The translations under genes were made by a program, and so were the position numbers. The notes beneath the pieces were generated by a model, which was given only the letters and a program-made list of their open reading frames with translations, did not search any database and was not told the DNA's origin. Shown in pieces: positions 7,087 to 16,301 of a stretch of DNA of 60,124 nucleotides. Numbering within the stretch: position 1 is the stretch's first letter; the number at the start of each line of letters is the position of its first letter. The DNA comes from an uncultured Pelagibacteraceae bacterium. Its GTDB lineage: Bacteria > Pseudomonadota > Alphaproteobacteria > Pelagibacterales > Pelagibacteraceae. The stretch spans positions 1 to 60,124 of the forward strand of contig CACPKQ010000007.1 of assembly GCA_902634455.1 (NCBI GenBank), in the 5' to 3' direction.

Positions 7087-7827
7087 TTAAAAGTTATCAA
7101 GTTTTTCAAGCATTTTTTCGTTAATTGTATTATTCGATGCTTTAATTTCAATATCATTTATTTTAGAAAAGTTAATTTCATTAATTTTACCACCCGACTC
7201 TTTAATAAGTATAATTCCTGCAGCAATATCCCATAAGTGTAAATTTTTTTGAAAGTAACCATCGTATCTACCTGCTGCAACATAAGCCATATCAAGAGCT
7301 GCACTTCCCGATTTTCTAACATTTAATGTTGTCTTAATTTCTTCTTTTCCTCCAGTTGCAAAAAGACAATATTCAATTTTTTTTTTTTTAGAAACTCTTA
7401 TCCTTCGATTATTAAAATACGCACCATTTTTTTTTTCACCATAAAACATTTCATTTTTTATTGGATCAAATATAACTCCAGAAACAATTTCATCATTTAA
7501 TTTTAGAGCAATTGATATAGCAAAATGTGGAATTCCATGTAAAAAGTTTGTTGTTCCATCTATAGGGTCAATAATCCACATATTATTTTTGTCAGATTTT
7601 GTAATTTTTCCAGATTCTTCACTAAGGATCGAATATCCTTTTTTGGATTTTGACAATTCATTAATAATAATTTTTTCGGCTTTTTTGTCAGCATCAGAAA
7701 CAAAGTCTGAAGGACCTTTAATTGAAACTTGTAATTTTTCAACTTCTCCAAAGTCTCTAATCAATAATTTTGAAGCTTTTTCTGCGGCCTTAATCATTAA
7801 GCTTAAATCAGCTGATATCGAATTCAT
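7087..7827 (-). CDS. suhB: Inositol-1-monophosphatase family protein (SuhB-like)
   Basis: A 246-residue Mg2+-dependent phosphatase of the inositol monophosphatase family. The metal-binding residues are visible: E70-E71 in ILSEESG, the DPIDGTTN motif at 87-94, and a late W-D in [27 protein letters not shown] is also family-typical. Substrate is unknown from sequence; SuhB proteins hydrolyse inositol monophosphate and in E. coli also act in rRNA antitermination, which would fit its place beside efp and ribosomal protein genes, though that role is not shown here. It starts four bases after the efp stop. Confidence 0.9.
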   Translation of the reverse strand: MNSISADLSLMIKAAEKASKLLIRDFGEVEKLQVSIKGPSDFVSDADKKAEKIIINELSKSKKGYSILSEESGKITKSDKNNMWIIDPIDGTTNFLHGIPHFAISIALKLNDEIVSGVIFDPIKNEMFYGEKKNGAYFNNRRIRVSKKKKIEYCLFATGGKEEIKTTLNVRKSGSAALDMAYVAAGRYDGYFQKNLHLWDIAAGIILIKESGGKINEINFSKINDIEIKASNNTINEKMLEKLDNF

Positions 7828-7831
7828 TTAT

Positions 7832-8392
7832 TTATATTTTTTTTACGTATTCTATTGTTCTTGTATCAACAACAACAATATCATCATCTTCAATAAATGG
7901 AGGAACTTGTATTTTAATTCCATTTTCTAAAGTAGCAGGTTTATAAGATGATGATGCGGTTTGTCCTTTTAATGCAACATCGGTTGTCTTTATTTTGCAA
8001 TTTATTTGACTTGGTAATTCAACTGATATTGGCTTGTCATCATAAAAGCTAATAGTTACCTCTAAATTTTCAGTTAAAAAACTTCCCTTTTCATTTAAAA
8101 TTTTTTTATTAATGTTTATTTGATCAAAAGTTTTACTATGCATGAAGTAATAATTATTTTCATCTTCATATAGATAAGAATATTTTATTTCTTCGACAGA
8201 TGCTTTTTCTAATGTATCAGTTGATCTAAATCTTTCATTTAATTTAGTATTTTTATTTATACTTTTCATTTCAACCTGGTTAAATGCACCCCCTTTTCCA
8301 GGTTTTACATGTTGTGTTTTTACAACTTCCCATAAGTCGTTTTTGTGCTCAATTAACATTCCGGGTTTAATTTCGTTTCCAGATATTTTCAT
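7832..8392 (-). CDS. efp: Elongation factor P
   Basis: A 186-residue EF-P, which binds the ribosome beside the P-site tRNA and relieves stalling at consecutive prolines. The N-terminal KOW-like domain begins MKISGNEIKPGMLIEHK; the loop that enters the peptidyl transferase centre is KPGKGGA, with the lysine at 33 matching the modified K34 of E. coli EF-P. The C-terminal OB domain ends with VPPFIEDDDIVVVDTRT. Neither EpmA nor EpmB is encoded nearby, so the modification state is unknown. The ATG overlaps the thiE stop by four bases. Confidence 0.96.
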   Translation of the reverse strand: MKISGNEIKPGMLIEHKNDLWEVVKTQHVKPGKGGAFNQVEMKSINKNTKLNERFRSTDTLEKASVEEIKYSYLYEDENNYYFMHSKTFDQININKKILNEKGSFLTENLEVTISFYDDKPISVELPSQINCKIKTTDVALKGQTASSSYKPATLENGIKIQVPPFIEDDDIVVVDTRTIEYVKKI

Positions 8393-8889
8393 TTTAATTT
8401 CTTTATAGCATCTACTGGAGTAAGTTTTTTATTATTCCAGATGTAGCTTGAAATAGCTAAAAAGTTTGCTTTATTCAACAAAAGTTTTTTATAATTAGTA
8501 TTTTTAATTCCTCCTATAGCAACTATGGGAATTTTCGTTATTTTTTTTGCGTAGATTAGAGTTTTAATATTTGCCCTATATTTGGTTTTTTTGGTTTTTG
8601 TAAAAAAAAAGGATCCTATAGCTATATAGTCTGCTTTATTTTTTATGGCTTTTTTTATTAATTTTGGTGAATTATGACATGTAATGCCAATAATTTTGTT
8701 TTTTAATATTTTCCTTGCTTCATTTATATTCAAATCTTGTTGTCCTAAATGACAACCGTCAGCATCTAGTTTTTTTGCGAGAATTGGATCATCATTTATT
8801 ATAAATTTAACATTAAATTTTTTTGTTATTTTTTTTATTTTTTTCCCTAGATATAGTTTGTATCTAAATGTTGCTTTTTTTAAACGCAA
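8389..8889 (-). CDS. thiE: Thiamine-phosphate synthase (ThiE family), true start probably further upstream
   Basis: ThiE joins HMP-PP to thiazole phosphate. Visible motifs are FIINDDPILAKKLDADGCH, HLGQQDLN, IIGITCHNSPKLIKKA, ADYIAIGSFFFTKTKK (phosphate loop) and IPIVAIGGI. From the first ordinary start, TTG at 8889, the product has 166 residues, about 40 fewer than usual. The frame stays open upstream into fba and translates as KYIYLISPNKNIDKKFF then KKVAFFQLRLKK, an excellent match to the missing ThiE N-terminus. No ATG, GTG or TTG occurs in that extension; candidates are ATA at 8982 or 8973, or CTG at 9000. It lies directly behind fba and overlaps efp by four bases. Confidence 0.85.
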   Translation of the reverse strand: MRLKKATFRYKLYLGKKIKKITKKFNVKFIINDDPILAKKLDADGCHLGQQDLNINEARKILKNKIIGITCHNSPKLIKKAIKNKADYIAIGSFFFTKTKKTKYRANIKTLIYAKKITKIPIVAIGGIKNTNYKKLLLNKANFLAISSYIWNNKKLTPVDAIKKLK

Positions 8890-8992
8890 TTGAAAAAAAG
8901 CAACTTTTTTTGTTTTTAAAATTAATTTTAAATTAACAAAGAATTTTTTATCAATATTCTTATTAGGAGATATTAAATATATATACTTTGAG

Positions 8993-10012
8993 CTAGGCAG
9001 CTGTTTTAGTTTCGTTTGCTTCTGTCCATTCAGCTTTTACTGAAAGACTATTCATTTTTGATCTATGATTAAATATTTTTTTTGTAGTTTCCAAATCTTC
9101 TTGATGTTTTGACCAATATTTTAAAGCACTTTGCTGTAGAGCTCTTCCATAGGAAAAAGTCATTACAAATTTAGTATCATTTATTTTGTTTATTGTATTA
9201 AGATTTTTGGTTGCTTCTAATTCTGATTGTCCTCCAGATAAAAAAGCTATACCAGCCACTTCTTTTGGAACATTTTTTTTTAAACAGTTAACTGTCATTT
9301 CAGCTATTTCTTCAGTACTTGCTTTTTTATCGTGATCTTTTCCTGGTAAAATCATATTAGGTTTTAAAATTGTTCCACTCAAATCTACATTAAATAAATT
9401 TAACTGTTCATAGCAACTTATTAAAATTTCACTTGTAACTTTATAACACTTATTTATATCATGGTTTCCATCCATTAATAACTCTGGCTCAACTATTGGA
9501 ACCATTTTTGCTTCTTGGACCATTGATGCATATCTTGCAAGCGCATGGGCATTCGATATGATAGATAATTTAGTTGGAGTTGATTTTGATATAGAATAAA
9601 CAGCTCTCCATTTTGTAAATCTTGCACCGAGTTCATAATATTTTTGTAATCTTTCTCTTAAACCATCGAGTCCTTCAGTTATTTTTTCTGTAGAAGAGCC
9701 AGATAATGTTTTTGCACCAGTGTCAACTTTAATGCCAGTTACTGATCCAGCTTTATTAATTAGATCAGGTATTGTTATTCCTGAAGAAGTTTTTTGTTTT
9801 ATTGTTTCATCATATAAAATTACCCCGCCAATAAATTTTTTCATTCCATCAGAAGAGAAAAGAGTTTCTCGAAATTTTAATCTGTTTTCAGGATTAGATT
9901 CTACACCTACAGAATTTAATCTTTTAGTCATTGTCCCGGTACTTTCATCAGCAGCAAGAATCCCCTTACCATTAGAAACAATTTTCATTGCAATTTCATT
10001 TAGTTTTGACAT
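8993..10012 (-). CDS. fba: Fructose-bisphosphate aldolase, class I
   Basis: A 339-residue class I (Schiff-base) aldolase cleaving or forming fructose 1,6-bisphosphate. Motifs: KGILAADESTGTMTKRL near the N-terminus, VPIVEPELLMDGNHD, the active-site lysine in SGTILKPNMILPG near residue 215, and FLSGGQSELEAT. The C-terminus has KAEWTEANET, like eukaryote-type class I aldolases. Unlike class II aldolase it needs no divalent metal. The stop is within reading distance of thiE; pgk ends one base upstream. It belongs to the minus-strand tkt-gap-pgk-fba group. Confidence 0.96.
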   Translation of the reverse strand: MSKLNEIAMKIVSNGKGILAADESTGTMTKRLNSVGVESNPENRLKFRETLFSSDGMKKFIGGVILYDETIKQKTSSGITIPDLINKAGSVTGIKVDTGAKTLSGSSTEKITEGLDGLRERLQKYYELGARFTKWRAVYSISKSTPTKLSIISNAHALARYASMVQEAKMVPIVEPELLMDGNHDINKCYKVTSEILISCYEQLNLFNVDLSGTILKPNMILPGKDHDKKASTEEIAEMTVNCLKKNVPKEVAGIAFLSGGQSELEATKNLNTINKINDTKFVMTFSYGRALQQSALKYWSKHQEDLETTKKIFNHRSKMNSLSVKAEWTEANETKTAA

Positions 10013-10013
10013 T

Positions 10014-11201
10014 TTATTTTGAGCTAATCGCGTTTATACCAGGTAAATTTTTCCCTTCAAGAAATTCTAGAAAGGCACCACCTGCAGTTGAGACAAAAGT
10101 AAAAGAGTCAAATAAATTAAATTTATTAATTGCTGCAACTGTATCACCACCTCCTACGACTGAAAAAATATTATCTTGTTTTGTTTTTGTTGAAATAATT
10201 TTTGCTATTTGTTTTGTTCCATTTTCAAAAAGTGGATTTTCAAAATAGCCCGCAGGGCCATTCCATAAAATAGTATTTGAATTTGATATTATTGATTCAA
10301 TTTTAGAAATTGTATTTTTTCCAATATCCAAAATAATATCATCATTTTCTATTTCACTTATTAATTTATTTTTTCCAGAAGAATCAATATTTTTTGAAAC
10401 GATTACGTCTAGGGGGCATATTATCTTACAATTATATTTGTTCACATTTTTGAAGATTTCATTAACAATTTTTTTGCAACCATCTTCGTTTATAGATTTT
10501 CCTATATTAAGTCCTTTCTCCTTTAAAATTGTATTAGCCATGCCTCCTACAATTATAATATTATCAAATTTTTTTATTAAATTTGAAATTATATTTATTT
10601 TAGTTGAAATTTTAGATCCACCCAAGATACAAGATACAGGTTTTTTAATTTCCGAAGTTATTTTTTTTAATGCATTTACTTCTTCTATTATCTGAATTCC
10701 AAAATAAGATGGGATATATTTAGTTATTGCTTCTATAGAAGCGTGCGATCTATGCGAACAAGAAAAAGCATCATTTACATATATTTCTCCAAGTTTGGAT
10801 AGTTTTTTTGCAAATATTTGTTCATTAGCTTCCTCACCTTTATTAAAGCGAATATTTTCCAACATTATAACAGAGGTATTTTTTATAGAATCTATTTTAT
10901 AAGTAAGTTTTTCATTAATTTCATCCTTAATAAGCATAACCTCTGTTCCCAAAATTTCTGATAATTTTTTAGAAACGGGTTCAAGAGTTAAATTAGGATT
11001 TACTTTTCCTTTTGGTCTTCCTATATGTGATAAAATTATTATCTTTGATTTTTTTTTTAGTAAAAAATTTATAGTTGGAATAACCTTTTCTATTCTATTT
11101 GTTTCAGTAATACTTTTATCTTTTAAAGGAACATTTAAGTCTAAGCGTAATAAGATTTTTTTTCCCGATAGTTTGAGGTTTTCAGTTAATAAACCTTTCA
11201 T
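10014..11201 (-). CDS. pgk: Phosphoglycerate kinase
   Basis: A 395-residue cytosolic kinase interconverting 1,3-bisphosphoglycerate and 3-phosphoglycerate with ADP/ATP. Motifs: LRLDLNVPLKD (PGK signature), ILSHIGRPKG, VNDAFSCSHRSHAS, GGSKISTKI, and the C-terminal nucleotide site WNGPAGYFE and VVGGGDTVAAI. Length is normal. The ATG overlaps the gap stop by one base, so the two are translationally coupled. Confidence 0.97.
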   Translation of the reverse strand: MKGLLTENLKLSGKKILLRLDLNVPLKDKSITETNRIEKVIPTINFLLKKKSKIIILSHIGRPKGKVNPNLTLEPVSKKLSEILGTEVMLIKDEINEKLTYKIDSIKNTSVIMLENIRFNKGEEANEQIFAKKLSKLGEIYVNDAFSCSHRSHASIEAITKYIPSYFGIQIIEEVNALKKITSEIKKPVSCILGGSKISTKINIISNLIKKFDNIIIVGGMANTILKEKGLNIGKSINEDGCKKIVNEIFKNVNKYNCKIICPLDVIVSKNIDSSGKNKLISEIENDDIILDIGKNTISKIESIISNSNTILWNGPAGYFENPLFENGTKQIAKIISTKTKQDNIFSVVGGGDTVAAINKFNLFDSFTFVSTAGGAFLEFLEGKNLPGINAISSK

Positions 11202-12205
11202 TAATTTTTGCTAATATATTTTACAAGATCTATCATTCTGCAAGAAAATCCCCATTCATTATCATACCAGGCAGATATTTTCCCCATGTTTTTTCCCACC
11301 ACGTTAGTTAAAGAAGTATCAATAATTGCAGAATTTGAATTGTGATTAAAGTCAATTGAAACAAGTTTTTCATCAGTTACTTGAAGAATTCCCTTTAATT
11401 GTTTTTTGGATGAACTTCTTAACGACATGTTAATTTTTTTTATTGTTAAATCTTTTTTCGTACAAAAAACTAATTCAATTATAGAAACATTTGGTGTTGG
11501 TACCCTTAATGCAACACCCTCAAGTTTTCCTTTTAATTCAGGTATTATTTCTCCTATAGCTTTTGAAGCTCCAGTTGAAGTTGGCACAATTGACAGCGCA
11601 GCAGATCTTGCTCTTCTAAGATCTTTATGTGAATTATCCAAAAGTCTTTGATCTGCTGTGAAAGCATGCACAGTAGTCATAAAACCCTTTTCAATTTTAA
11701 AATTTTTATTTAATACATGCACCACTGGGGCAAGACAGTTGGTAGTACATGATGCTGCAGAAATAATTTTATCTTTTTTATTTAAAGTTTTTTCATTTAC
11801 TCCGTAGACTATGGTTTTATCGGCATTTTTACATGGAGCTGAAACAATAACTTTTTTAGCACCATTATTTATATGTGTAAAAACTTTTTCTTTAGAGTTA
11901 AATTTTCCAGAACATTCTAACACATAATCAACTTTATGTTTTTTCCAATTAATATCATTCAAATTTATATGTTGGGAAAAGGAAATTTTTTTTCCATTAA
12001 TAATTAAATTTTTTTTATCATATTTGATTTTATAATTAAATCTTCCATGAATTGAGTCATTTTTTAATAATGAACAAGCAATATCAGCATTTGATCTACT
12101 ATTAATATGTTGAATTTTTATATCATTTTTCTTATTTTCGATTAAAGATCGAATAACCATTCTTCCAATTCTTCCAAATCCATTTATTCCAATTTTTATA
12201 GTCAT
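11201..12205 (-). CDS. gap: Glyceraldehyde-3-phosphate dehydrogenase, type I
   Basis: A 334-residue phosphorylating GAPDH. The N-terminal Rossmann motif is INGFGRIGRMVIRSL; the catalytic cysteine is the first Cys of SAASCTTNCLAPV near residue 152; TGASKAIGEIIPELKGKL and the C-terminal WYDNEWGFSCRMIDL are conserved. The residue after the second beta strand is N in HINSRS rather than the usual Asp, so cofactor preference is uncertain. It lies five bases after tkt and overlaps pgk by one base. Confidence 0.96.
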   Translation of the reverse strand: MTIKIGINGFGRIGRMVIRSLIENKKNDIKIQHINSRSNADIACSLLKNDSIHGRFNYKIKYDKKNLIINGKKISFSQHINLNDINWKKHKVDYVLECSGKFNSKEKVFTHINNGAKKVIVSAPCKNADKTIVYGVNEKTLNKKDKIISAASCTTNCLAPVVHVLNKNFKIEKGFMTTVHAFTADQRLLDNSHKDLRRARSAALSIVPTSTGASKAIGEIIPELKGKLEGVALRVPTPNVSIIELVFCTKKDLTIKKINMSLRSSSKKQLKGILQVTDEKLVSIDFNHNSNSAIIDTSLTNVVGKNMGKISAWYDNEWGFSCRMIDLVKYISKN

Positions 12206-12210
12206 ATTAA

Positions 12211-14133
12211 TTAATTTAAAATTTTTTTTACTTTTTTAACTATATTTTCAGTTGTCAAATTAAAGTGTTTATATATTTTTTTGTAAGGAGCACTTTTTCC
12301 AAAATCATCTATTCCAAAAGCAAATCCAGCATCTCCTATGTATTTTTTCCAATAGTCTGTAGTTGAAGCTTCAATTGAAATTTTAATTTTTGTTTCATTT
12401 AAAATTTTAGATTTATATTCCTTTTTTTGTTTATCAAACAATTCATGACAAGGCATTGATATAACTTTTGAATAGATGTTTTCTGTGGCCAATTTTTGAC
12501 TAACTTCGATTCCCAAACTTACTTCAGAGCCTGTGGCAAAAATAGTTAAGCTAATATCGTTATTTGTTCTTAATATTTCGTATGCTCCATTTGAACATTT
12601 GTTTTCTTTAGAAAATTTTTTTCTCACAGGTCCAACTTTCTGTCGAGAAACAGCAATAACACTTGGAGAATTTTCTATTTCTAAAGCCTTTTCCCAGCAT
12701 TCAAAGGTTTCAGTACTATCAGCTGGTCTAAAAACATTTAAGTTTGGAATGGATCTTAATCCAGCCAATTGTTCAATTGGTTGATGAGTAGGACCATCTT
12801 CACCAAGGCCAATTGAATCATGACTCATTAAATAAATTACTTTTTTTTTCATTATGGCTGCTAAACGAATAGAGGGCTTACAATAGTCGCTAAAAATTAA
12901 AAATGTTCCACCGTATGGAATCAGGTTACTATGTAAAGATATACCATTCATTATTCCACACATTGCGTGTTCTCTAACTCCATAATGAATATAATTTCCA
13001 TTAAAGTTTCCAGGTTTAATTATTTTATGATTTATTGTTTTCGTATTGTTTGATCCGGACAAATCCGCAGAACCACCTATTAAATTTGACATTTTTTTAG
13101 AAAGAATAGTTAGTATTTTTTCAGAAGATTTTCTAGTTGCAATCATGTCTAAATTTTTAATTATCTTTTTTTTTTCATTAATAAAAATATTTTTTAAATT
13201 AATCTTATTTTTTTTTATTTTTTCTTTTTTAATGTTTTTTTTATTTTTTCCTATCATTCTCCAGCTATTTAAGATTTTTTTAGGTATTTGAAAGGGTGGG
13301 TATTTCCATTTTAATTTTTTTCTAACCAATCCAACCTCATCTTTACCTAAAGGACTTCCGTGAGAAGAAGCTTTCCCAGATTTATTTGGTGACCCGAAAC
13401 CAATTGTTGTTTTACATGATATTACTGTTGGTTTTTTTGATTTTTGAACTTTTTTTAAAGCTTTAATTATTTGTTTTTCTTTATGTCCGTCAATAAATAT
13501 ATAATCCCAACCATATCCTTCAAATCTTTTTTTAAAGTTATCTGAGACAGCTAGACTAGTAGGTCCATCTATTGAAATTGAATTATTATCAAATAATAAA
13601 ATTAAATTTTTTAATTTTAAATGTCCTGCTAAACTTAAAGCTTCATGACTTATTCCCTCCATTAAACATCCATCACCAGCTAAAACGTAAGTTTTGTGAT
13701 TAATTATTTTTTTACTAAATTTTTCTCTTAAAATTTCTTCAGCAATAGCAAGTCCTACAGCATTAGCTATACCTTGCCCAAGAGGTCCTGTAGTTGTTTC
13801 TATTCCTGATCCAGGTTTATATTCAGGGTGGCCAGCACAAATTGAATTAAGTTGTCTAAAATTTTTTATGTCATTTAATGAAATACTTTTATAACCTGTG
13901 AGGTACAAAATAGAATATAGGAGCATAGATCCGTGACCAGCAGAAAGTACAAATCTATCTCTATTAAGCCAATTAGGATTTTTAGGATCAAATTTCAAAA
14001 AATGTTTAAACAAAACTGTTGCTACATCAGCCATACCCATTGGCATCCCAGGGTGTCCTGAATTAGCTTTTTCCACAGCATCAATTGATAAAAATCTTAT
14101 TGCGTTTGATAAATCTTTATTTTGTTTATTCAA
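12211..14133 (-). CDS. tkt: Transketolase
   Basis: A 640-residue TPP-dependent enzyme of the pentose phosphate pathway. Motifs: [36 protein letters not shown], the TPP site [54 protein letters not shown] and [10 protein letters not shown]. The start is TTG at 14133 with AGGAT upstream; an in-frame stop closes the frame just before, so no longer start is possible. It is the first gene of the long minus-strand cluster ending at the initiator tRNA and is divergent from the coiled-coil gene at 14189, with 55 bases between starts. Confidence 0.96.
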   Translation of the reverse strand: MNKQNKDLSNAIRFLSIDAVEKANSGHPGMPMGMADVATVLFKHFLKFDPKNPNWLNRDRFVLSAGHGSMLLYSILYLTGYKSISLNDIKNFRQLNSICAGHPEYKPGSGIETTTGPLGQGIANAVGLAIAEEILREKFSKKIINHKTYVLAGDGCLMEGISHEALSLAGHLKLKNLILLFDNNSISIDGPTSLAVSDNFKKRFEGYGWDYIFIDGHKEKQIIKALKKVQKSKKPTVISCKTTIGFGSPNKSGKASSHGSPLGKDEVGLVRKKLKWKYPPFQIPKKILNSWRMIGKNKKNIKKEKIKKNKINLKNIFINEKKKIIKNLDMIATRKSSEKILTILSKKMSNLIGGSADLSGSNNTKTINHKIIKPGNFNGNYIHYGVREHAMCGIMNGISLHSNLIPYGGTFLIFSDYCKPSIRLAAIMKKKVIYLMSHDSIGLGEDGPTHQPIEQLAGLRSIPNLNVFRPADSTETFECWEKALEIENSPSVIAVSRQKVGPVRKKFSKENKCSNGAYEILRTNNDISLTIFATGSEVSLGIEVSQKLATENIYSKVISMPCHELFDKQKKEYKSKILNETKIKISIEASTTDYWKKYIGDAGFAFGIDDFGKSAPYKKIYKHFNLTTENIVKKVKKILN

Positions 14134-14188
14134 AAAATTATCCTATCTGGACTTAGATGACTCAATTTAATATTATAATTATATATAT

Positions 14189-14512
14189 ATGAAAACTCTT
14201 TATGAAAAAGAAAAAAAGCTCAGTGAGGCTATAAAAAAATTACATCTTTTAAATCCAAAAAATTCAAATTTGGAGGAAACTATTAAAAAAATAGATAGCC
14301 AAAAGAATCAATTAGAAATTGAAAAAAAGGATCTAGAATCAAAGTATGGAGAGCTAAAAGAAGAATATAGAAAAATTAAATTAAAATTAGATGAATTAAA
14401 TCAACAAAAAGATAAAGAGCATAAAGAAGAAATAGAATTTTCAGAAAAAATAGATGAATTAAATCAGGAAACAGATACTTTATTAGAAGAAATTGACAAA
14501 TGGCAAATGTAA
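14189..14512 (+). CDS. Small coiled-coil protein preceding zapA (DUF4164-like)
   Basis: A 107-residue protein composed nearly entirely of charged heptad-like sequence (KDLESKYGELKEEYRKIK and similar), predicted as one long coiled coil with no membrane segment. It overlaps zapA by 13 bases, and a similar small coiled-coil gene commonly precedes zapA in Alphaproteobacteria (DUF4164 type). Function is not known; the coupling to zapA suggests a division-related or ZapA-partner role, which is inference. Low complexity makes sequence-based family assignment unreliable. Confidence 0.75.
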   Translation: MKTLYEKEKKLSEAIKKLHLLNPKNSNLEETIKKIDSQKNQLEIEKKDLESKYGELKEEYRKIKLKLDELNQQKDKEHKEEIEFSEKIDELNQETDTLLEEIDKWQM

Positions 14513-14946
14513 ATATTAAATTTAATGGAAAAGAATTTTTACTATCCTGCGAAGATGGTCAAGAAGATCATCTTGAAGAATTATCTGTTCACTTAAATAA
14601 CAAATTTAATAATTTAAAAGAAGCTTTAGGAAATATTGGAGAAAGCAAGCTATTATTAATAACTTCCATTACTGTTATGGATGAATACTTTGAAACAAAA
14701 AAGAAAATAGATGAAAAAATTAAAGAATTAGAAAATATAACTGAAAAATTTAAAGAACTAAAAACATTAGTTAATGAATACAAAGATAGAAAGGAAAGTG
14801 AAATTAATAGATTAAGTGAAGAGCAGATGAATCTAAAAGATGAAATCGATAAAAACAAAGAGGATTACCAAAAAATAATTGATAATGCAGCTGATCAAAT
14901 TGAAAATTTTATCAAAAAAGTAAACTCTGAAAATCAGATACAATAA
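14500..14946 (+). CDS. zapA: Cell division protein ZapA
   Basis: A 148-residue ZapA-type protein that would bind FtsZ and promote protofilament bundling. The N-terminal globular part MANVNIKFNGKEFLLSCEDG with EDHLEELSVHLNNKF and KLLLITSITVMDEYFE matches ZapA; the remainder is a long coiled coil from about residue 60 to the end, extended relative to the roughly 110-residue E. coli protein. The gene order zapA then fau is widespread; the 6S RNA often found between them is absent because only three bases separate the genes. Confidence 0.85.
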   Translation: MANVNIKFNGKEFLLSCEDGQEDHLEELSVHLNNKFNNLKEALGNIGESKLLLITSITVMDEYFETKKKIDEKIKELENITEKFKELKTLVNEYKDRKESEINRLSEEQMNLKDEIDKNKEDYQKIIDNAADQIENFIKKVNSENQIQ

Positions 14947-14949
14947 TAC

Positions 14950-15495
14950 GTGTCAAAATCTAAAATAAGAAAAAGAATTCTTAAACTAAGAATTTTGAAT
15001 AACATTAAAAATGTTCAATTAAATGTAAAAAACATATTTAATTTACTAAAAAAATATAAATTAAAAAATAAAATTATTGGCGGATATTATCCAGTTAATT
15101 TTGAAATTGATGATTTACATATTCTTAGAGAGTTAGAAAGGAGTAAAATTAAAATTTCTTTACCAGTGATTAATGAAAAAAATGGAATGAATTTTTATTT
15201 ATGGTCATTTCATGAGATATTAAGCTTAAATAGATTTGGTATTCCAGAACCAACAAAAGGAAAAATTGTTTATCCAGATATTATTTTGGTTCCTTTAGTT
15301 GCTTTTGATAAAAAACTTTATAGATTAGGATATGGAGGGGGTTTTTATGATAGATATATTGAAAAACTTTCGAAAAAAAAAAAATTTTTAACTATTGGAC
15401 TTGCCCTTTCTTCTCAAAAAGTAAGCAAGTTACCAAATAATAAGCATGATAAAAAGTTAGACATAATAGTAACTGAAAAATATATTTTAAAATGA
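14950..15495 (+). CDS. fau: 5-formyltetrahydrofolate cyclo-ligase
   Basis: A 181-residue enzyme converting 5-formyl-THF to 5,10-methenyl-THF with ATP. Start is GTG at 14950 (SKSKIRKRILKLRIL). The family motifs are IGGYYPVNFEIDD, PEPTKGKIVYPDIILVPLVAFD and the glycine-rich RLGYGGGFYDRYI. It overlaps the next gene by four bases (ATGA) and follows zapA by three bases, as in many proteobacteria. Confidence 0.92.
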   Translation: MSKSKIRKRILKLRILNNIKNVQLNVKNIFNLLKKYKLKNKIIGGYYPVNFEIDDLHILRELERSKIKISLPVINEKNGMNFYLWSFHEILSLNRFGIPEPTKGKIVYPDIILVPLVAFDKKLYRLGYGGGFYDRYIEKLSKKKKFLTIGLALSSQKVSKLPNNKHDKKLDIIVTEKYILK

Positions 15496-16295
15496 GAATT
15501 TTTTTCTTAGGCGACATTGTTGGAAGGTCCGGATGTAATGCGGTTAAAAAATATTTACCAGGCATAATTAAAGAAAAAAAAATTGATTTTGTAATAGTAA
15601 ATGGTGAAAATGCAGCTGATTCTGGTGTTGGAATAACGGAAAATATTGCAAATGACTTTTTTAAAATTGGTGTAGATGTAATTACAACGGGCAACCATGT
15701 CTGGGATCAAAAAGAAACAATAGAGCATATTGAGAGAGAAACAAGACTTTTAAGGCCAGAGAACTTGATAAAAAATTCGCCAGGAAAAGGTTTTGGAATT
15801 TTTCATTCAAAAAATGGATTTAGAATTGCTGTACTAAACTTAATGGGAAATATTTTTATGAAAAAGTGCGATAATGTATTTGAAGCGGCAAAAAATTTTT
15901 TAGAGAGAAATTTTATAAAAAAAGATTATGATTTTTTAGTAGTAGATTTTCATGGAGAAATAACAAGTGAAAAAATGGCAATGGGACATTTTTTTGATGG
16001 AAAAGCTACTTTGGTAGTTGGAACTCATACTCATGTTCCAACTAATGATGCAAGAATTTTAAATAAAGGAACAGCTTATCTAACTGACGCAGGAATGTGC
16101 GGAGATTATGATTCAGTGATTGGAATGAATAAAGAAAATTCGTTAAATCGTTTTTTAAAAAAAGAATCACAAAAACATTTTGCATCAGAAGGCGAAGCAA
16201 GCCTTTGTGGAGCAATAGTTGACTGTATTACAGAAAACGGCCTAGCAAAAAAAATTGAATATTTTATTCGTGGAGGTACTTTAAAAAATTTGTAG
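15492..16295 (+). CDS. YmdB/TIGR00282 family metallophosphoesterase
   Basis: A 267-residue calcineurin-like phosphoesterase of the YmdB family, dimetal enzymes acting on 2',3'-cyclic nucleotides in studied members. Metal and active-site motifs: FLGDIVGRSG, VNGENAADSGVG, TTGNHVWDQKE, DFHGEITSEKMAMGHF and VVGTHTHVPTNDA, with LTDAGMCGDYDSVIGM near the C-terminus. Length is typical. The physiological role in this organism cannot be told; in other bacteria the family affects RNA turnover and biofilm state. It is coupled to fau and followed by yebC. Confidence 0.9.
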   Translation: MRIFFLGDIVGRSGCNAVKKYLPGIIKEKKIDFVIVNGENAADSGVGITENIANDFFKIGVDVITTGNHVWDQKETIEHIERETRLLRPENLIKNSPGKGFGIFHSKNGFRIAVLNLMGNIFMKKCDNVFEAAKNFLERNFIKKDYDFLVVDFHGEITSEKMAMGHFFDGKATLVVGTHTHVPTNDARILNKGTAYLTDAGMCGDYDSVIGMNKENSLNRFLKKESQKHFASEGEASLCGAIVDCITENGLAKKIEYFIRGGTLKNL

Positions 16296-16301
16296 TTGAT
16301 T

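Noticed and set aside
8890-8992. TPP riboswitch or small RNA in the apparent fba-thiE gap
   Set aside because: The gap translates as the ThiE N-terminus in frame; no TPP riboswitch core sequences are visible.
14940-14955. 6S RNA between zapA and fau
   Set aside because: The two genes are only three bases apart, leaving no room for the RNA often found there.
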